DNA from: Caldisericaceae bacterium
GTDB taxonomy: Bacteria > Caldisericota > Caldisericia > Caldisericales > Caldisericaceae
Length of the DNA stretch: 64,000 bases
Direction of reading: 5' to 3'
Assembly (NCBI GenBank): GCA_027023025.1
Contig: JALVXB010000017.1
Coordinates: 56,077-120,076 of the forward strand
The position numbers and the translations under genes were made by a program. The notes beneath the pieces are model-generated. The model worked only from the letters and a program-made list of their open reading frames with translations. It was not told the DNA's origin and searched no databases. Positions within the stretch are counted from its first letter, which is position 1; every line of letters starts with the position of its first letter. Shown piece by piece: positions 9,628-17,089 of this stretch.

Positions 9628-9813
9628 ATGAGCAGAAAGTGTGAAATTTGTGGTAAAGGTCCAATGGTTGGCAACAACATTAGCCACTCTCACAGAAGGA
9701 CGAAGAGGAGATACTTACCAAATTTGCATAAAGCAAAAGTTAAAATAAATGGGAAAGTAAAAGTAGCTTGGGTCTGCACGGATTGCCTTAAAAAATATAA
9801 GGTAGCAGAGTAA
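9628..9813 (+). CDS. rpmB: 50S ribosomal protein L28
   Basis: 61 residues, the normal size for bacterial L28. It opens with [21 protein letters not shown], the family signature, and ends with [11 protein letters not shown], so both CxxC pairs of the zinc-binding form are present (C-x2-C near residues 5-8 and C-x2-C near 51-54). L28 binds the large subunit near the E-site. It is divergent from asp23-fakA, as in Bacillus, and is followed 3 bp later by mtnA, with which it is probably co-transcribed. Confidence 0.97.
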   Translation: MSRKCEICGKGPMVGNNISHSHRRTKRRYLPNLHKAKVKINGKVKVAWVCTDCLKKYKVAE

Positions 9814-9816
9814 AAA

Positions 9817-10851
9817 ATGGAAATCAGGTCTTTAAGGTTTGACGGGGAAGTTTTGCACATACTTGATCAAAGAAAACTTCCCTTTGAGTTTATTGATGTC
9901 TCTTGCAAGAGTGATAAGGATGTATGGGAAGCAATTAATAAAATGATGATCCGCGGAGCACCCGCAATTGGTGTTGCTGCTGCCTATGGTATGTATCTTG
10001 GCATTAAGAATTTTACTGGCACTAGCGAGGATCTACTAAAGAGACTTAAGGAAGTTAAAGAATACTTAGACACGGCAAGACCTACTGCGGTAAATTTGAA
10101 GTGGGCAACTGAGCGTATTCTAAAACTTGCAGAGAAATTTAAGAATTTGCCACCTGAAGAACTAAAGCAGGCAATTCTTTCTGAAGCAATTGCAATGGAA
10201 AAAGAAGATGCAGAAAGAAACTTTAAGATTGGTGAGTTTGGCTCTGCATTGTTTAAGGATGGCGACACCATTATGACTATTTGTAATACTGGAGCCCTTG
10301 CAACGGTAGCGTATGGGACTGCTTTTTCCGTAATCAGGCGTTCTTTTGAGAAATACAAAGATATAAAAGCAATTGCTCTTGAAACGCGTCCTTATCTTCA
10401 AGGCGCAAGACTTACTGCCCTTGAGCTCAAGGAAGCAGGGATTCCATTTCACTTAGTAACAGACAACATGAGTGGGTTTATTATGTCCAAGGGTTTGGTA
10501 AGTGGCATAGTGGTTGGTGCGGATAGAATCGCTTCAAATGGAGATACTGCTAACAAGATCGGCACTTATACACTTGCAGTGCTTGCTATGTATCATAAGA
10601 TACCATTCTATGTTGCAGCTCCAATATCCACCATAGATCCTCACATTGAGAGTGGGGCCGAGATTCCAATTGAGGAACGAAATCCCGATGAAGTTACTCA
10701 TTGCGGTGGAAAGAGGATTGCTCCTGAGGGAATAAAGGTTTATAATCCCGCTTTTGATGTTACCCCTAACAGACTAATCGACGCAATAATTACTGATAAG
10801 GGAATAATCAGGAAACCATTTAAAGAAAGTATTAAAGATATTCTAAAGTAA
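9817..10851 (+). CDS. mtnA: S-methyl-5-thioribose-1-phosphate isomerase
   Basis: 344 residues, eIF2B-alpha/MtnA family. RGAPAIGVAAAYGMYLG near residue 46, ETRPYLQGARLTALEL near 188, and GADRIASNGDTANKIGTY near 230 match the MtnA signature, including the catalytic Asp in GADRI and Cys in ICNTGALAT near 155. It isomerises methylthioribose-1-phosphate to methylthioribulose-1-phosphate in methionine salvage; in some organisms the same enzyme handles 5-deoxyribose-1-phosphate. No clear SD precedes it, so it may depend on translational coupling to rpmB 3 bp upstream. No other mtn gene is visible, but the PNP/MTAP-type enzyme across the divergent promoter could supply its substrate. Confidence 0.94.
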   Translation: MEIRSLRFDGEVLHILDQRKLPFEFIDVSCKSDKDVWEAINKMMIRGAPAIGVAAAYGMYLGIKNFTGTSEDLLKRLKEVKEYLDTARPTAVNLKWATERILKLAEKFKNLPPEELKQAILSEAIAMEKEDAERNFKIGEFGSALFKDGDTIMTICNTGALATVAYGTAFSVIRRSFEKYKDIKAIALETRPYLQGARLTALELKEAGIPFHLVTDNMSGFIMSKGLVSGIVVGADRIASNGDTANKIGTYTLAVLAMYHKIPFYVAAPISTIDPHIESGAEIPIEERNPDEVTHCGGKRIAPEGIKVYNPAFDVTPNRLIDAIITDKGIIRKPFKESIKDILK

Positions 10852-10852
10852 T

Positions 10853-11380
10853 TTATAGTATTTTCTTACAAAACTCAGCGCCTTTCCAGGCGCTGAGTAC
10901 TCTTTCTAATATAATATACGAGTATCCTCTTTCGCAGATTTTGTTGCTTATTAGTGCACTGAGTTCTGGTAAAAAATCTATACTCGTGTGAAATAATCTA
11001 AGTATACGCTCATCAGAAAGTAAAATTGCGCTTTCCTTATCTTGCTCGTAAACGGAATTACTTAAGAAGTTTAAGTTTTTCGGGATAATTGTTTTTATCG
11101 TGTGATCTAATTTATTTTCTGAAAAAATGGGTACACGGTGTGTGATTAGTTTTGCCTGTTTTTCCGTTTTTACGAATGGTGTGACGAAGATGTCCATTTT
11201 ATCTTTCAGGTATTGAAAGAGTTTTAGTCGGTTTTTAAATGTGCTTCCGTAGATAAGAACGCCGTTTGCTCCGTCTTCGCTTAATTTGTAAGAAGCGTTG
11301 ATAGCATTCTCGAAATTAGCGCTGTTTTCTTCGTAAATAAATAGATGCTTGAGATTTAGCAATCCTATTATTTTAATCAT
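10853..11380 (-). CDS. Unknown protein, 175 aa
   Basis: I do not recognise this protein. It overlaps the upstream TPR gene by 8 bp and so is likely in its operon. The segment NFENAINASYKLSEDGANGVLIYGST faintly recalls the first strands of the dihydropteroate-synthase barrel (GAd.idiG..St), but the protein is far too short (175 versus ~270) and lacks the later pterin-binding motifs, so if related it is a degenerate derivative. It ends 2 bp from mtnA, convergently. A strong terminator-like hairpin sits inside its last ~15 codons. Confidence 0.6.
   Translation of the reverse strand: MIKIIGLLNLKHLFIYEENSANFENAINASYKLSEDGANGVLIYGSTFKNRLKLFQYLKDKMDIFVTPFVKTEKQAKLITHRVPIFSENKLDHTIKTIIPKNLNFLSNSVYEQDKESAILLSDERILRLFHTSIDFLPELSALISNKICERGYSYIILERVLSAWKGAEFCKKIL
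10874..10897 (-). terminator. Hairpin terminator embedded in the end of the 175-aa gene
   Basis: Perfect 10-bp stem CTCAGCGCCT / AGGCGCTGAG with a 4-nt loop. On the minus strand it is followed by TTTTG, so it would stop minus-strand transcripts, and it may also block mtnA read-through on the plus strand. It is unusual in lying before the stop codon of the gene it would terminate. Confidence 0.65.
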
Positions 11381-12092
11381 CTACTGAGTATATCTTTTCT
11401 TTTAGCTTTTGGAGTTCAGGAAAAGTTGGATTGTATTGTTTTGCTTTTTTGTAGTATTTTTCTGCCATATCAAGGTCGCCTTTACCTGCATAGGAAAGTC
11501 CCAGTCCTACGAGAATTGCAAGATCCTTTGAAGAAAACACACCTTCTTTTTTTTCTTTCTTCTTAAACACTTTGATTGCCTCGTTAAACTTATTTTCTTC
11601 TAACAATATAGTTCCAAGTAATCTAACTATCTCTACATTATACTCCTTTTCGTTTACTTCACTTAGGATTTTATCTGCTTCTTTTAAGTTTCCTATACTG
11701 TAGTAAATGCTCGCAATTATATATCTTAAGTGTGTCTTATCTTTTATTGTATCAAGTTCTTTTTGCAAGACTTTGGCTAATTTTTTGTAAAAAGGAAAAG
11801 CGCGTTTTGAATTACTTAGTAAGTAACCCGTCAGTGTGTAATTCTTACTTAGTTTTACTGACTTTAACACGAACTCTTTGGCTTTTTCTATGTTTCCTAA
11901 TTCAGTTTGTCTTCTAGCATTTAACATGCTTACGGCTGCTCGTTGGGGTGGAGAGAAAGTATAGACGATGTGTGCTGCAATGGCTGCTATAAGAATGCCT
12001 GCTCCATAGTCTCTGTAAGGGCCTATAAAGTAAAGTATAAATCCCACTGCATACAAAGAAAAAATTACAAGGCCAAACTTGTTTCTACTCAT
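11373..12092 (-). CDS. Membrane-anchored TPR protein
   Basis: 239 residues. Two hydrophobic helices lie within the first ~48 residues (LVIFSLYAVGFILYFIGP and AGILIAAIAAHIVYTF), then a soluble helical domain with tetratricopeptide-like repeats, clearest in LLGTILLEENKFNEAIKVFKKKE and GLGLSYAGKGDLDMAEKYYKKAKQYNP at the C-terminus. TPR domains mediate protein-protein contacts; nothing here names the partner. It has its own promoter (TTGCTA-N17-TATAAT) and a GGAGG site, and is first of a two-gene operon with the unknown 175-aa protein. Confidence 0.8.
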   Translation of the reverse strand: MSRNKFGLVIFSLYAVGFILYFIGPYRDYGAGILIAAIAAHIVYTFSPPQRAAVSMLNARRQTELGNIEKAKEFVLKSVKLSKNYTLTGYLLSNSKRAFPFYKKLAKVLQKELDTIKDKTHLRYIIASIYYSIGNLKEADKILSEVNEKEYNVEIVRLLGTILLEENKFNEAIKVFKKKEKKEGVFSSKDLAILVGLGLSYAGKGDLDMAEKYYKKAKQYNPTFPELQKLKEKIYSVDD

Positions 12093-12125
12093 TTTTACCT
12101 CCGCTTTAGTTTTTACATCTCTGAG

Positions 12126-12154
12126 ATTATAGTGTGGATTTTAGAAATTAGCAA
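12126..12154 (-). promoter_or_regulatory. Promoter for the TPR gene
   Basis: Minus strand TTGCTA (12154-12149), 17-nt spacer, TATAAT (12131-12126), then SD CGGAGG before the ATG at 12092. It is divergent from the promoter at 12164. Confidence 0.7.
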
Positions 12155-12163
12155 GGAGTATAT

Positions 12164-12192
12164 TTGACAAAGTTAAATTATATGAGTATAAT
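12164..12192 (+). promoter_or_regulatory. Promoter for the 12.2-15.7 kb membrane/exported gene cluster
   Basis: Consensus TTGACA, 17-nt spacer, perfect TATAAT, about 23 nt of leader containing AAAGGGGG before the ATG at 12222. This is one of the best promoters in the window. Confidence 0.8.
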
Positions 12193-12221
12193 TAACAAAA
12201 ATACTTAAAAAGGGGGTTTTT

Positions 12222-12569
12222 ATGGATCATTATTCTGTGATGTCAAGCTCTACAGTATGGATTATCTCCATTGCATCTTACATTTACTTTTCCTATTCGC
12301 TCTATGTAATTGCTCAAAAAACTGGACACGAATCCAATGCGTGGATGGCATGGATACCTATAGTGAATACATTTTTAATGCTTCAGATTGCGAACGAACC
12401 TATGTGGTGGTTTATACTTTTATTGATTCCTATTGTTAACATCGTGATTATAATAATTGTCTGGATGAAAATTGCTGAAGCAAGAAATAAACCAGATTGG
12501 TGGGGACTTTTGCTATTAGTTCCAATCGTTAATCTTATTGTGCCTGGATACCTCGCATTCTCAGACTAA
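12222..12569 (+). CDS. Small membrane protein, DUF5684-like
   Basis: 115 residues with about four hydrophobic helices. It has two internal copies of a WIPIVN-like motif (AWIPIVNTFLML and LLVPIVNLIVP, plus LLIPIVNIVIIIIVW) and the YVIAQKTGHESNAWMAWIP stretch that I associate with DUF5684 proteins, small multi-pass membrane proteins of unknown role often found next to signal-peptidase-like or exported proteins. Here it leads a cluster with two large exported proteins. The family assignment is from memory of the motif and the function is unknown. Confidence 0.75.
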   Translation: MDHYSVMSSSTVWIISIASYIYFSYSLYVIAQKTGHESNAWMAWIPIVNTFLMLQIANEPMWWFILLLIPIVNIVIIIIVWMKIAEARNKPDWWGLLLLVPIVNLIVPGYLAFSD

Positions 12570-12586
12570 AAGACTTTATATAAGCC

Positions 12587-12603
12587 TTTGCCTGAAAGGC
12601 AAA
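12587..12603 (+). terminator. Small hairpin between DUF5684-like and exported-protein genes
   Basis: TTTGCCT-GAA-AGGCAAA stem followed by TTTG, ending ~20 nt before the next start. It could be an attenuating terminator or could modulate initiation of the downstream gene; the short T-tract makes full termination doubtful. Confidence 0.4.
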
Positions 12604-12626
12604 TTTGCTAAATGGGGGATACAAAT

Positions 12627-14090
12627 ATGAGCATGGTAAGTGTGAGAAAAACTTTATTGGTTTTCCTTCTATCTGTATTTATTTTTTTAATTTTTCCAAC
12701 TCGTATTGTTTTTGCGCAGGAAGTCAATGCTACTATTAAGTCAATAGAGTTTGACGGTAAGGAATACATTATAAAAGGCCATGTCGTAATAACTGGCGCA
12801 AATAAGGGTGGGTTGCCTGAAAGGGATACAGTTTTTATTTTTATGGATGTTTTACAAGGAAAAAATGGTGTATACCCGGTTATGCCCGACACTTACTCTA
12901 TTGCTAATGGTAAGTATGTTGCTGGCGGAAAACTACTAACCGATGCAGAGGCAAATGGTACGAATTGCAAAACATATTCGCTCTGGAAGTGGACGGCGGA
13001 AATAAATGCCTGGCAGAAAGGTGCAAGTGAGGGATCAGATGGACGATTTCATTACGATGCGTCTAAAGTACCTTCGACATACGAAAATGATTTTGAAGTA
13101 AAAATTGACAAGCAATTTATGGATAAATCTATCCGGGTCCGTGTTTATTATGAACACATTATTGGAGGTCCATTTGCAGCCTGGCCGGGCTTTATATTTA
13201 AGCACCAGGTTCTCTATCAAGGAATATTGAAGAAAATTTCTGGTATTGACGCAGGGAACAATGATGACGCAAAGTCTAAGGCTGAGGCCATCGTAAATTC
13301 TGAACCTCCTGATTCTGTTGCAAATTCTGTAAAGAATAAGGACGCAGAACGAAAGAAAAAAGGTATGTATATCTTTAATAGCCGTGAGAAGCCTGTTAAA
13401 AACCCACTTGCACAAAAGTATAGGAATAGAATTAATCAAATAATCAATAAGCATAAACTGTCTGTTGTAAAGGTTAAAAAAGGTGATTCCACTACAAAGC
13501 AGAAAATACCTCACTATAAAAACAATATTAGCTTTTGGGATAAGGTTAAGTACTATGGGAGTAAATTGATAGGAAAGGGTGCTGGCAAAGTTCCTGGTGT
13601 GAAGTATGTGAGCAACAAGGTGGAGGATAAAGCCGTCTCGTTGAGCGGCCTTGATAATGTAAAGAAAACCCAGATTGACTTAGGCGTGGATAGGATTGCG
13701 GCGGACCTTTACAATTCAATGAGTGTATATCCAGAAAGAGAGAAAAAGTACGCGACTGTGATAAATGTTGTGAAAACTTTGTCATCAAGTGCTGCAAACT
13801 ATGTTTCCTCTGTAATTGATGGTGCTGGAAAATCTGTTAAGAAAAAGACAGCTATATATTACGAAGATGAATATAAAAAAGCGATTAACCTGGTTAAGCA
13901 AAATGGTGGAAATGTAGATCTTGTAAAAAGGGACATTGAAAACGACGGGGTTATAGATAGTGAATATGATCCTACAACTGGGGCGTGTGTCTCTGATGTG
14001 GTTTCTAATGGCAGCAAAGGTGAATTCAAAGATCCGGTAAAACGCTTTAAGTACTATATTGAGGTTGCTAAAAAGCGGGGTGACTTATGA
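12627..14090 (+). CDS. Unknown exported protein (signal peptide, basic C-terminal half)
   Basis: I do not recognise this family. The track starts at ATG 12612, but that codon is followed at once by GGGGG, which is a good SD for ATG 12627 (8-nt spacing), so the 487-aa form is preferred. A signal peptide covers residues ~1-32 (hydrophobic core LLVFLLSVFIFLIFP, cleavage likely after FAQ). The next ~170 residues look beta-rich with aromatic residues. The second half is Lys-rich and helical, with repeated VKK/KVK stretches. Two Cys are in the mature part, one before KTYSLWKW and one in TGACVSD. It overlaps the next gene by 4 bp (ATGA), so the two are translated together. Confidence 0.8.
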   Translation: MSMVSVRKTLLVFLLSVFIFLIFPTRIVFAQEVNATIKSIEFDGKEYIIKGHVVITGANKGGLPERDTVFIFMDVLQGKNGVYPVMPDTYSIANGKYVAGGKLLTDAEANGTNCKTYSLWKWTAEINAWQKGASEGSDGRFHYDASKVPSTYENDFEVKIDKQFMDKSIRVRVYYEHIIGGPFAAWPGFIFKHQVLYQGILKKISGIDAGNNDDAKSKAEAIVNSEPPDSVANSVKNKDAERKKKGMYIFNSREKPVKNPLAQKYRNRINQIINKHKLSVVKVKKGDSTTKQKIPHYKNNISFWDKVKYYGSKLIGKGAGKVPGVKYVSNKVEDKAVSLSGLDNVKKTQIDLGVDRIAADLYNSMSVYPEREKKYATVINVVKTLSSSAANYVSSVIDGAGKSVKKKTAIYYEDEYKKAINLVKQNGGNVDLVKRDIENDGVIDSEYDPTTGACVSDVVSNGSKGEFKDPVKRFKYYIEVAKKRGDL

Positions 14091-15661
14091 AAAAGATAAT
14101 TGTGTTCTTTGTTTTGGTTACTATTTTTTGCTCGCTTTTTATAGTTTCTGCGTTTGCAGATACTGAAATGGATGTGTTTAATGCACTGAAAGAAAGCGGC
14201 TTCACAACGAGCTATGTGGCAATTACTGGAGATACGCTGTTAATCCGCGTGGGTTTTGACATTATGCCAGAGAATGCAGGGGACTTGCTGTTTCAAGTCG
14301 CATTGTTAGGATATAAAAAAGACCCAGATGCTAAGAAAGTATATGTGGAGTTTTACCAGGACGATGCTCCAGTAATAGGCATATTCCTGCGTGGCGAAGA
14401 TCTATATGCCTATACGAAAGGTGCTTTATCGGATGCTGATTTGGGTGAGCGTGCTGTTTTCTTTGATTTGCGTACTCCTGAGGGGGAAATCTCTCAGGAT
14501 TTTTTGAATAATTACAATACACTGGTTAGAAATGTTACTCTGGATAACAACAATACACTTTTGCTTGACCTGGAGTATATGGGGGATAACGATAAGTTTA
14601 AAGATGTTGTGGTACCTATGCTTTTCTCCGCTATTAACGACTACGAAGGTGCAAATGCCGTCGCTTTAAAGTTTCGTGAAAATAACGGTGAAAAATATTT
14701 TGTAGTCCGAGCTGAAACTAACGACATCCTCTCTCTTGTGAATGGAGATATGACTATCGACGATTTTACGAAGAAGGCGAAGATATATGAAGCAAGTATT
14801 AATAAAAGCGGTTTAGGCTCGAACTTCCTGAGTAACTTATTTAATAAAGCGTTGGGCATTTTTGGTGGTGGAAAATTACTTTCTGGAAAAGGCTCAGCAT
14901 CTACATCAAGCTCTCTGAGCGGCTCAAAAAAAGGCAACGCTCTTTTTAATGCAATTTTACTTGCTGTGTTTTTTATACTATTTCTTATATTTATTGCTGC
15001 TTCAAAGAGTGTAAAAAGGAAAATTGCCCACATTTTACAAGCGAAAAAAGTGGATTTATCTCGTTTCCCTAACGGCAAAAAACGCGTTTATGGAAAATTC
15101 GTTGGCATCATCCAGTCCAATTCTCCGCTTACTGCCCCATTTAGTAAAAAGCAGGTTGTTATGTATGAAGCAAGGCTTGATCGCCTGGACAGCGAAACGG
15201 ATGCAGACGATGAGGGAACGCACTCAGTCTGGAATACCGTATGGAAAGACAACAAGGTCACTGATTTCTCTGTAAAGCAGCTAAACGCAGATGAAGAATT
15301 GCACTTTATACATACTTCACCTTTGCCTGCAATCTCTTTACCTAAAACATTTAATCGCTCTGTTAATGAAAGGGATTTTCCTATTGTAAGCCAGTTCCAG
15401 GCGCGTGTATTTAAAAAGAGGTTTAGAGCAGTGGAAAAAGCATTGGAGATAGGCAGAAAAGTATTTTTTGTGGGTGGTATCGAAAAAACTGACAACGGTT
15501 TTATATTTGTTCCGCGTCCCGGGTACCTAAATAGTATCTTTCTACACAGCGAGAGAAAGCTTACTTCTCACTATGTAAAAGTTTCAAGGATTTTTAGCTT
15601 CCTTGCATTGGTTTCTCTTATCGTTGCGCTTTACTTTGGTTATCTATTGTTATTTGGGTAA
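14087..15661 (+). CDS. Exported/membrane protein with GIDE-like domain
   Basis: 524 residues. A signal peptide (1-~25, ending VSAFA) leads into a ~220-residue extracytoplasmic domain with no recognised motif, a Ser/Gly-rich linker (~265-285), a membrane helix (~288-308), then a cytosolic region in which KRVYGKFVGIIQSNSPLTAPFSKKQVVMYEARLDR and the following W/FSV segment resemble the GIDE (BAM) domain of mitochondrial MUL1/MAPL and its bacterial relatives (G.....pl.sP.s...c..y...v). A final helix (~502-522) ends the protein. There is no RING finger. It is translationally coupled to the unknown exported protein upstream. The GIDE call is motif reading only. Confidence 0.75.
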   Translation: MKKIIVFFVLVTIFCSLFIVSAFADTEMDVFNALKESGFTTSYVAITGDTLLIRVGFDIMPENAGDLLFQVALLGYKKDPDAKKVYVEFYQDDAPVIGIFLRGEDLYAYTKGALSDADLGERAVFFDLRTPEGEISQDFLNNYNTLVRNVTLDNNNTLLLDLEYMGDNDKFKDVVVPMLFSAINDYEGANAVALKFRENNGEKYFVVRAETNDILSLVNGDMTIDDFTKKAKIYEASINKSGLGSNFLSNLFNKALGIFGGGKLLSGKGSASTSSSLSGSKKGNALFNAILLAVFFILFLIFIAASKSVKRKIAHILQAKKVDLSRFPNGKKRVYGKFVGIIQSNSPLTAPFSKKQVVMYEARLDRLDSETDADDEGTHSVWNTVWKDNKVTDFSVKQLNADEELHFIHTSPLPAISLPKTFNRSVNERDFPIVSQFQARVFKKRFRAVEKALEIGRKVFFVGGIEKTDNGFIFVPRPGYLNSIFLHSERKLTSHYVKVSRIFSFLALVSLIVALYFGYLLLFG

Positions 15662-15693
15662 TAGGCGTTAGGTCTGAAAATGTTTTAATAATG

Positions 15694-15718
15694 AGCGCGG
15701 GAAGTTCCTTCCCGCGCT
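15694..15718. terminator. Bidirectional hairpin between convergent genes
   Basis: AGCGCGGGAAG / CTTCCCGCGCT, an 11-bp perfect stem with a 3-nt loop, followed on the plus strand by a short T-run. It separates the GIDE-like gene from the end of the thiamine operon and probably serves both. Confidence 0.8.
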
Positions 15719-15743
15719 TTGACATCGAATATTTTTAATTATT

Positions 15744-16796
15744 CTATTCGGTAGTAATAAATCTAATCCATTCTTTGAGCCATTCTTTACTCTTTGCCTG
15801 AATCTTTTCCGGTGGAATGGAAACATATTTGTTTGTGCGTGCTGCGTACTTGAAACATTCTGGAAGTTGAATGGACTTATCTATAGGGAATGTCCACTGG
15901 TGCAACGGGATTTCTTTCTGGAATGCTTTTGACAGCATAAAATTGACATACTCTTCGGCGAGCTTCTGGTGTTTTGCTCCTTTCACTACTCCGACGAACT
16001 CGAGTTGAAGCCAGCCGCCTTCAGACGGGATTACGGCCTTATAGCGTGTAGATTTGTTTTCGTTATAGAAGTAAGCGGGATCTGCATCGTAGCTAATCAT
16101 CATTGGGGCTTCTCCTTTCGTAAATGCAGTAAATGCGGAGTCCCAATTAGGGTATATGTGATAGATCGTTGGCTTTAGTTTTTTCCAGTAATTTATAAAA
16201 CCGTTTTCTCCGAACACTCCAACAGTCCAGAGGAGAAATCCCATTCCTGGGGATGAAGTGCGCGGGTCTTCCAGTATTAGTTTGCTTTTGTATTCTGGTT
16301 TCAGTAAGTCTTCAAAACTTTTCGGAGGATTTTTTAACTGTTGCGAGTCGTAAATTATCGCAAGGGAGTTAGGTCCATCAAACGGGATAACTCTCCATTC
16401 TTTGTCTATACGATATCGTTCTGGGATAACATTGTAATTATCGGGCTTATAAGAAATAAAAAGATCTTCGTCAAGCGCTTTTTGCAAGTTGTTCATATTT
16501 AATCCTACAAATAGATCGGCTTGGGGATCGGACTTTTCCAGGATCAATTTATTTAGAGTAGCGCCTACGCCACCAAATGTTCTATACTCAATTTTGCAAT
16601 TGTGCTGCTTTTCAAAAATAGCGTTGGTTGCCTTGGGCAGTCCGTAGGAAACAAAGCTGTCGTAGGAGTAAATTACGAGCGTTGGCGTGTTTGCACTTTG
16701 ATTTGATTTGTTTTCTTTATTTGCTGAATTGGAGCAGCCAAAAAACAGAGTACTTGCTACAGCAAAAACGAGTAGGATAAGGATTATTTTTTTCAT
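15744..16796 (-). CDS. thiB: Thiamine ABC transporter substrate-binding lipoprotein
   Basis: 350 residues, type II extracellular solute-binding protein. The lipoprotein signal peptide ends in LFFGCSNS with the lipobox Cys at ~21, so it is anchored outside the cytoplasmic membrane. TLVIYSYDSFV is the usual opening of ThiB-type proteins, and DLFVGLNMNNLQKALDEDLF, VIPFDGPNSLAIIYDS and DPRTSSPGMGFLLWTVG match the family. It captures thiamine (or its phosphates) for the ThiP/ThiQ permease upstream. It is the last gene of an operon under a TPP riboswitch, which makes the thiamine assignment firm; without that context it could be taken for an iron- or spermidine-binding protein. Confidence 0.92.
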   Translation of the reverse strand: MKKIILILLVFAVASTLFFGCSNSANKENKSNQSANTPTLVIYSYDSFVSYGLPKATNAIFEKQHNCKIEYRTFGGVGATLNKLILEKSDPQADLFVGLNMNNLQKALDEDLFISYKPDNYNVIPERYRIDKEWRVIPFDGPNSLAIIYDSQQLKNPPKSFEDLLKPEYKSKLILEDPRTSSPGMGFLLWTVGVFGENGFINYWKKLKPTIYHIYPNWDSAFTAFTKGEAPMMISYDADPAYFYNENKSTRYKAVIPSEGGWLQLEFVGVVKGAKHQKLAEEYVNFMLSKAFQKEIPLHQWTFPIDKSIQLPECFKYAARTNKYVSIPPEKIQAKSKEWLKEWIRFITTE

Positions 16797-16816
16797 TACT
16801 TTACCTCCCTATATTT

Positions 16817-17089
16817 TTAATTTTTAGTTTCATGGATAGTCCATTTTTTCTTATCGTCTATCTTTATAATAATTGTAACGACATGCTCGGAGCCTTTATC
16901 CCGTGCAACGATGTGTGCTTGCTTAATTACTTCAAGTACTTCATCCAGGTCTCCTTCAATGGTTGTACTGTTTGGCTCCACTTCGTACTTCAATCCGGAA
17001 TTTATTACAACGCTAATTGCTCTGTCTACTAATTCATTAACTTCGTTGTCGTTTACGAGTGGCAAAAAGGAAAGTTCAACTGTTGTCAT
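16817..17089 (-). CDS. MTH1187-family (DUF77) thiamine-binding protein
   Basis: About 90 residues from ATG 17089. The track start (17119) is rejected because GGAGG lies 6 nt before ATG 17089 and the family begins near M-x-VELSFLPL. The small alpha/beta fold with ELSFLPLV, PNSTTIEGDLDEVLEVIKQAH and VVTIIIKIDDK is typical of MTH1187/YqgV proteins, cytosolic proteins now usually annotated as thiamine-binding. It overlaps the ATPase gene by 14 bp and sits inside a TPP-riboswitch operon, direct contextual evidence for a role with thiamine, perhaps as an intracellular carrier or sensor. That last point is inference. Confidence 0.88.
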   Translation of the reverse strand: MTTVELSFLPLVNDNEVNELVDRAISVVINSGLKYEVEPNSTTIEGDLDEVLEVIKQAHIVARDKGSEHVVTIIIKIDDKKKWTIHETKN

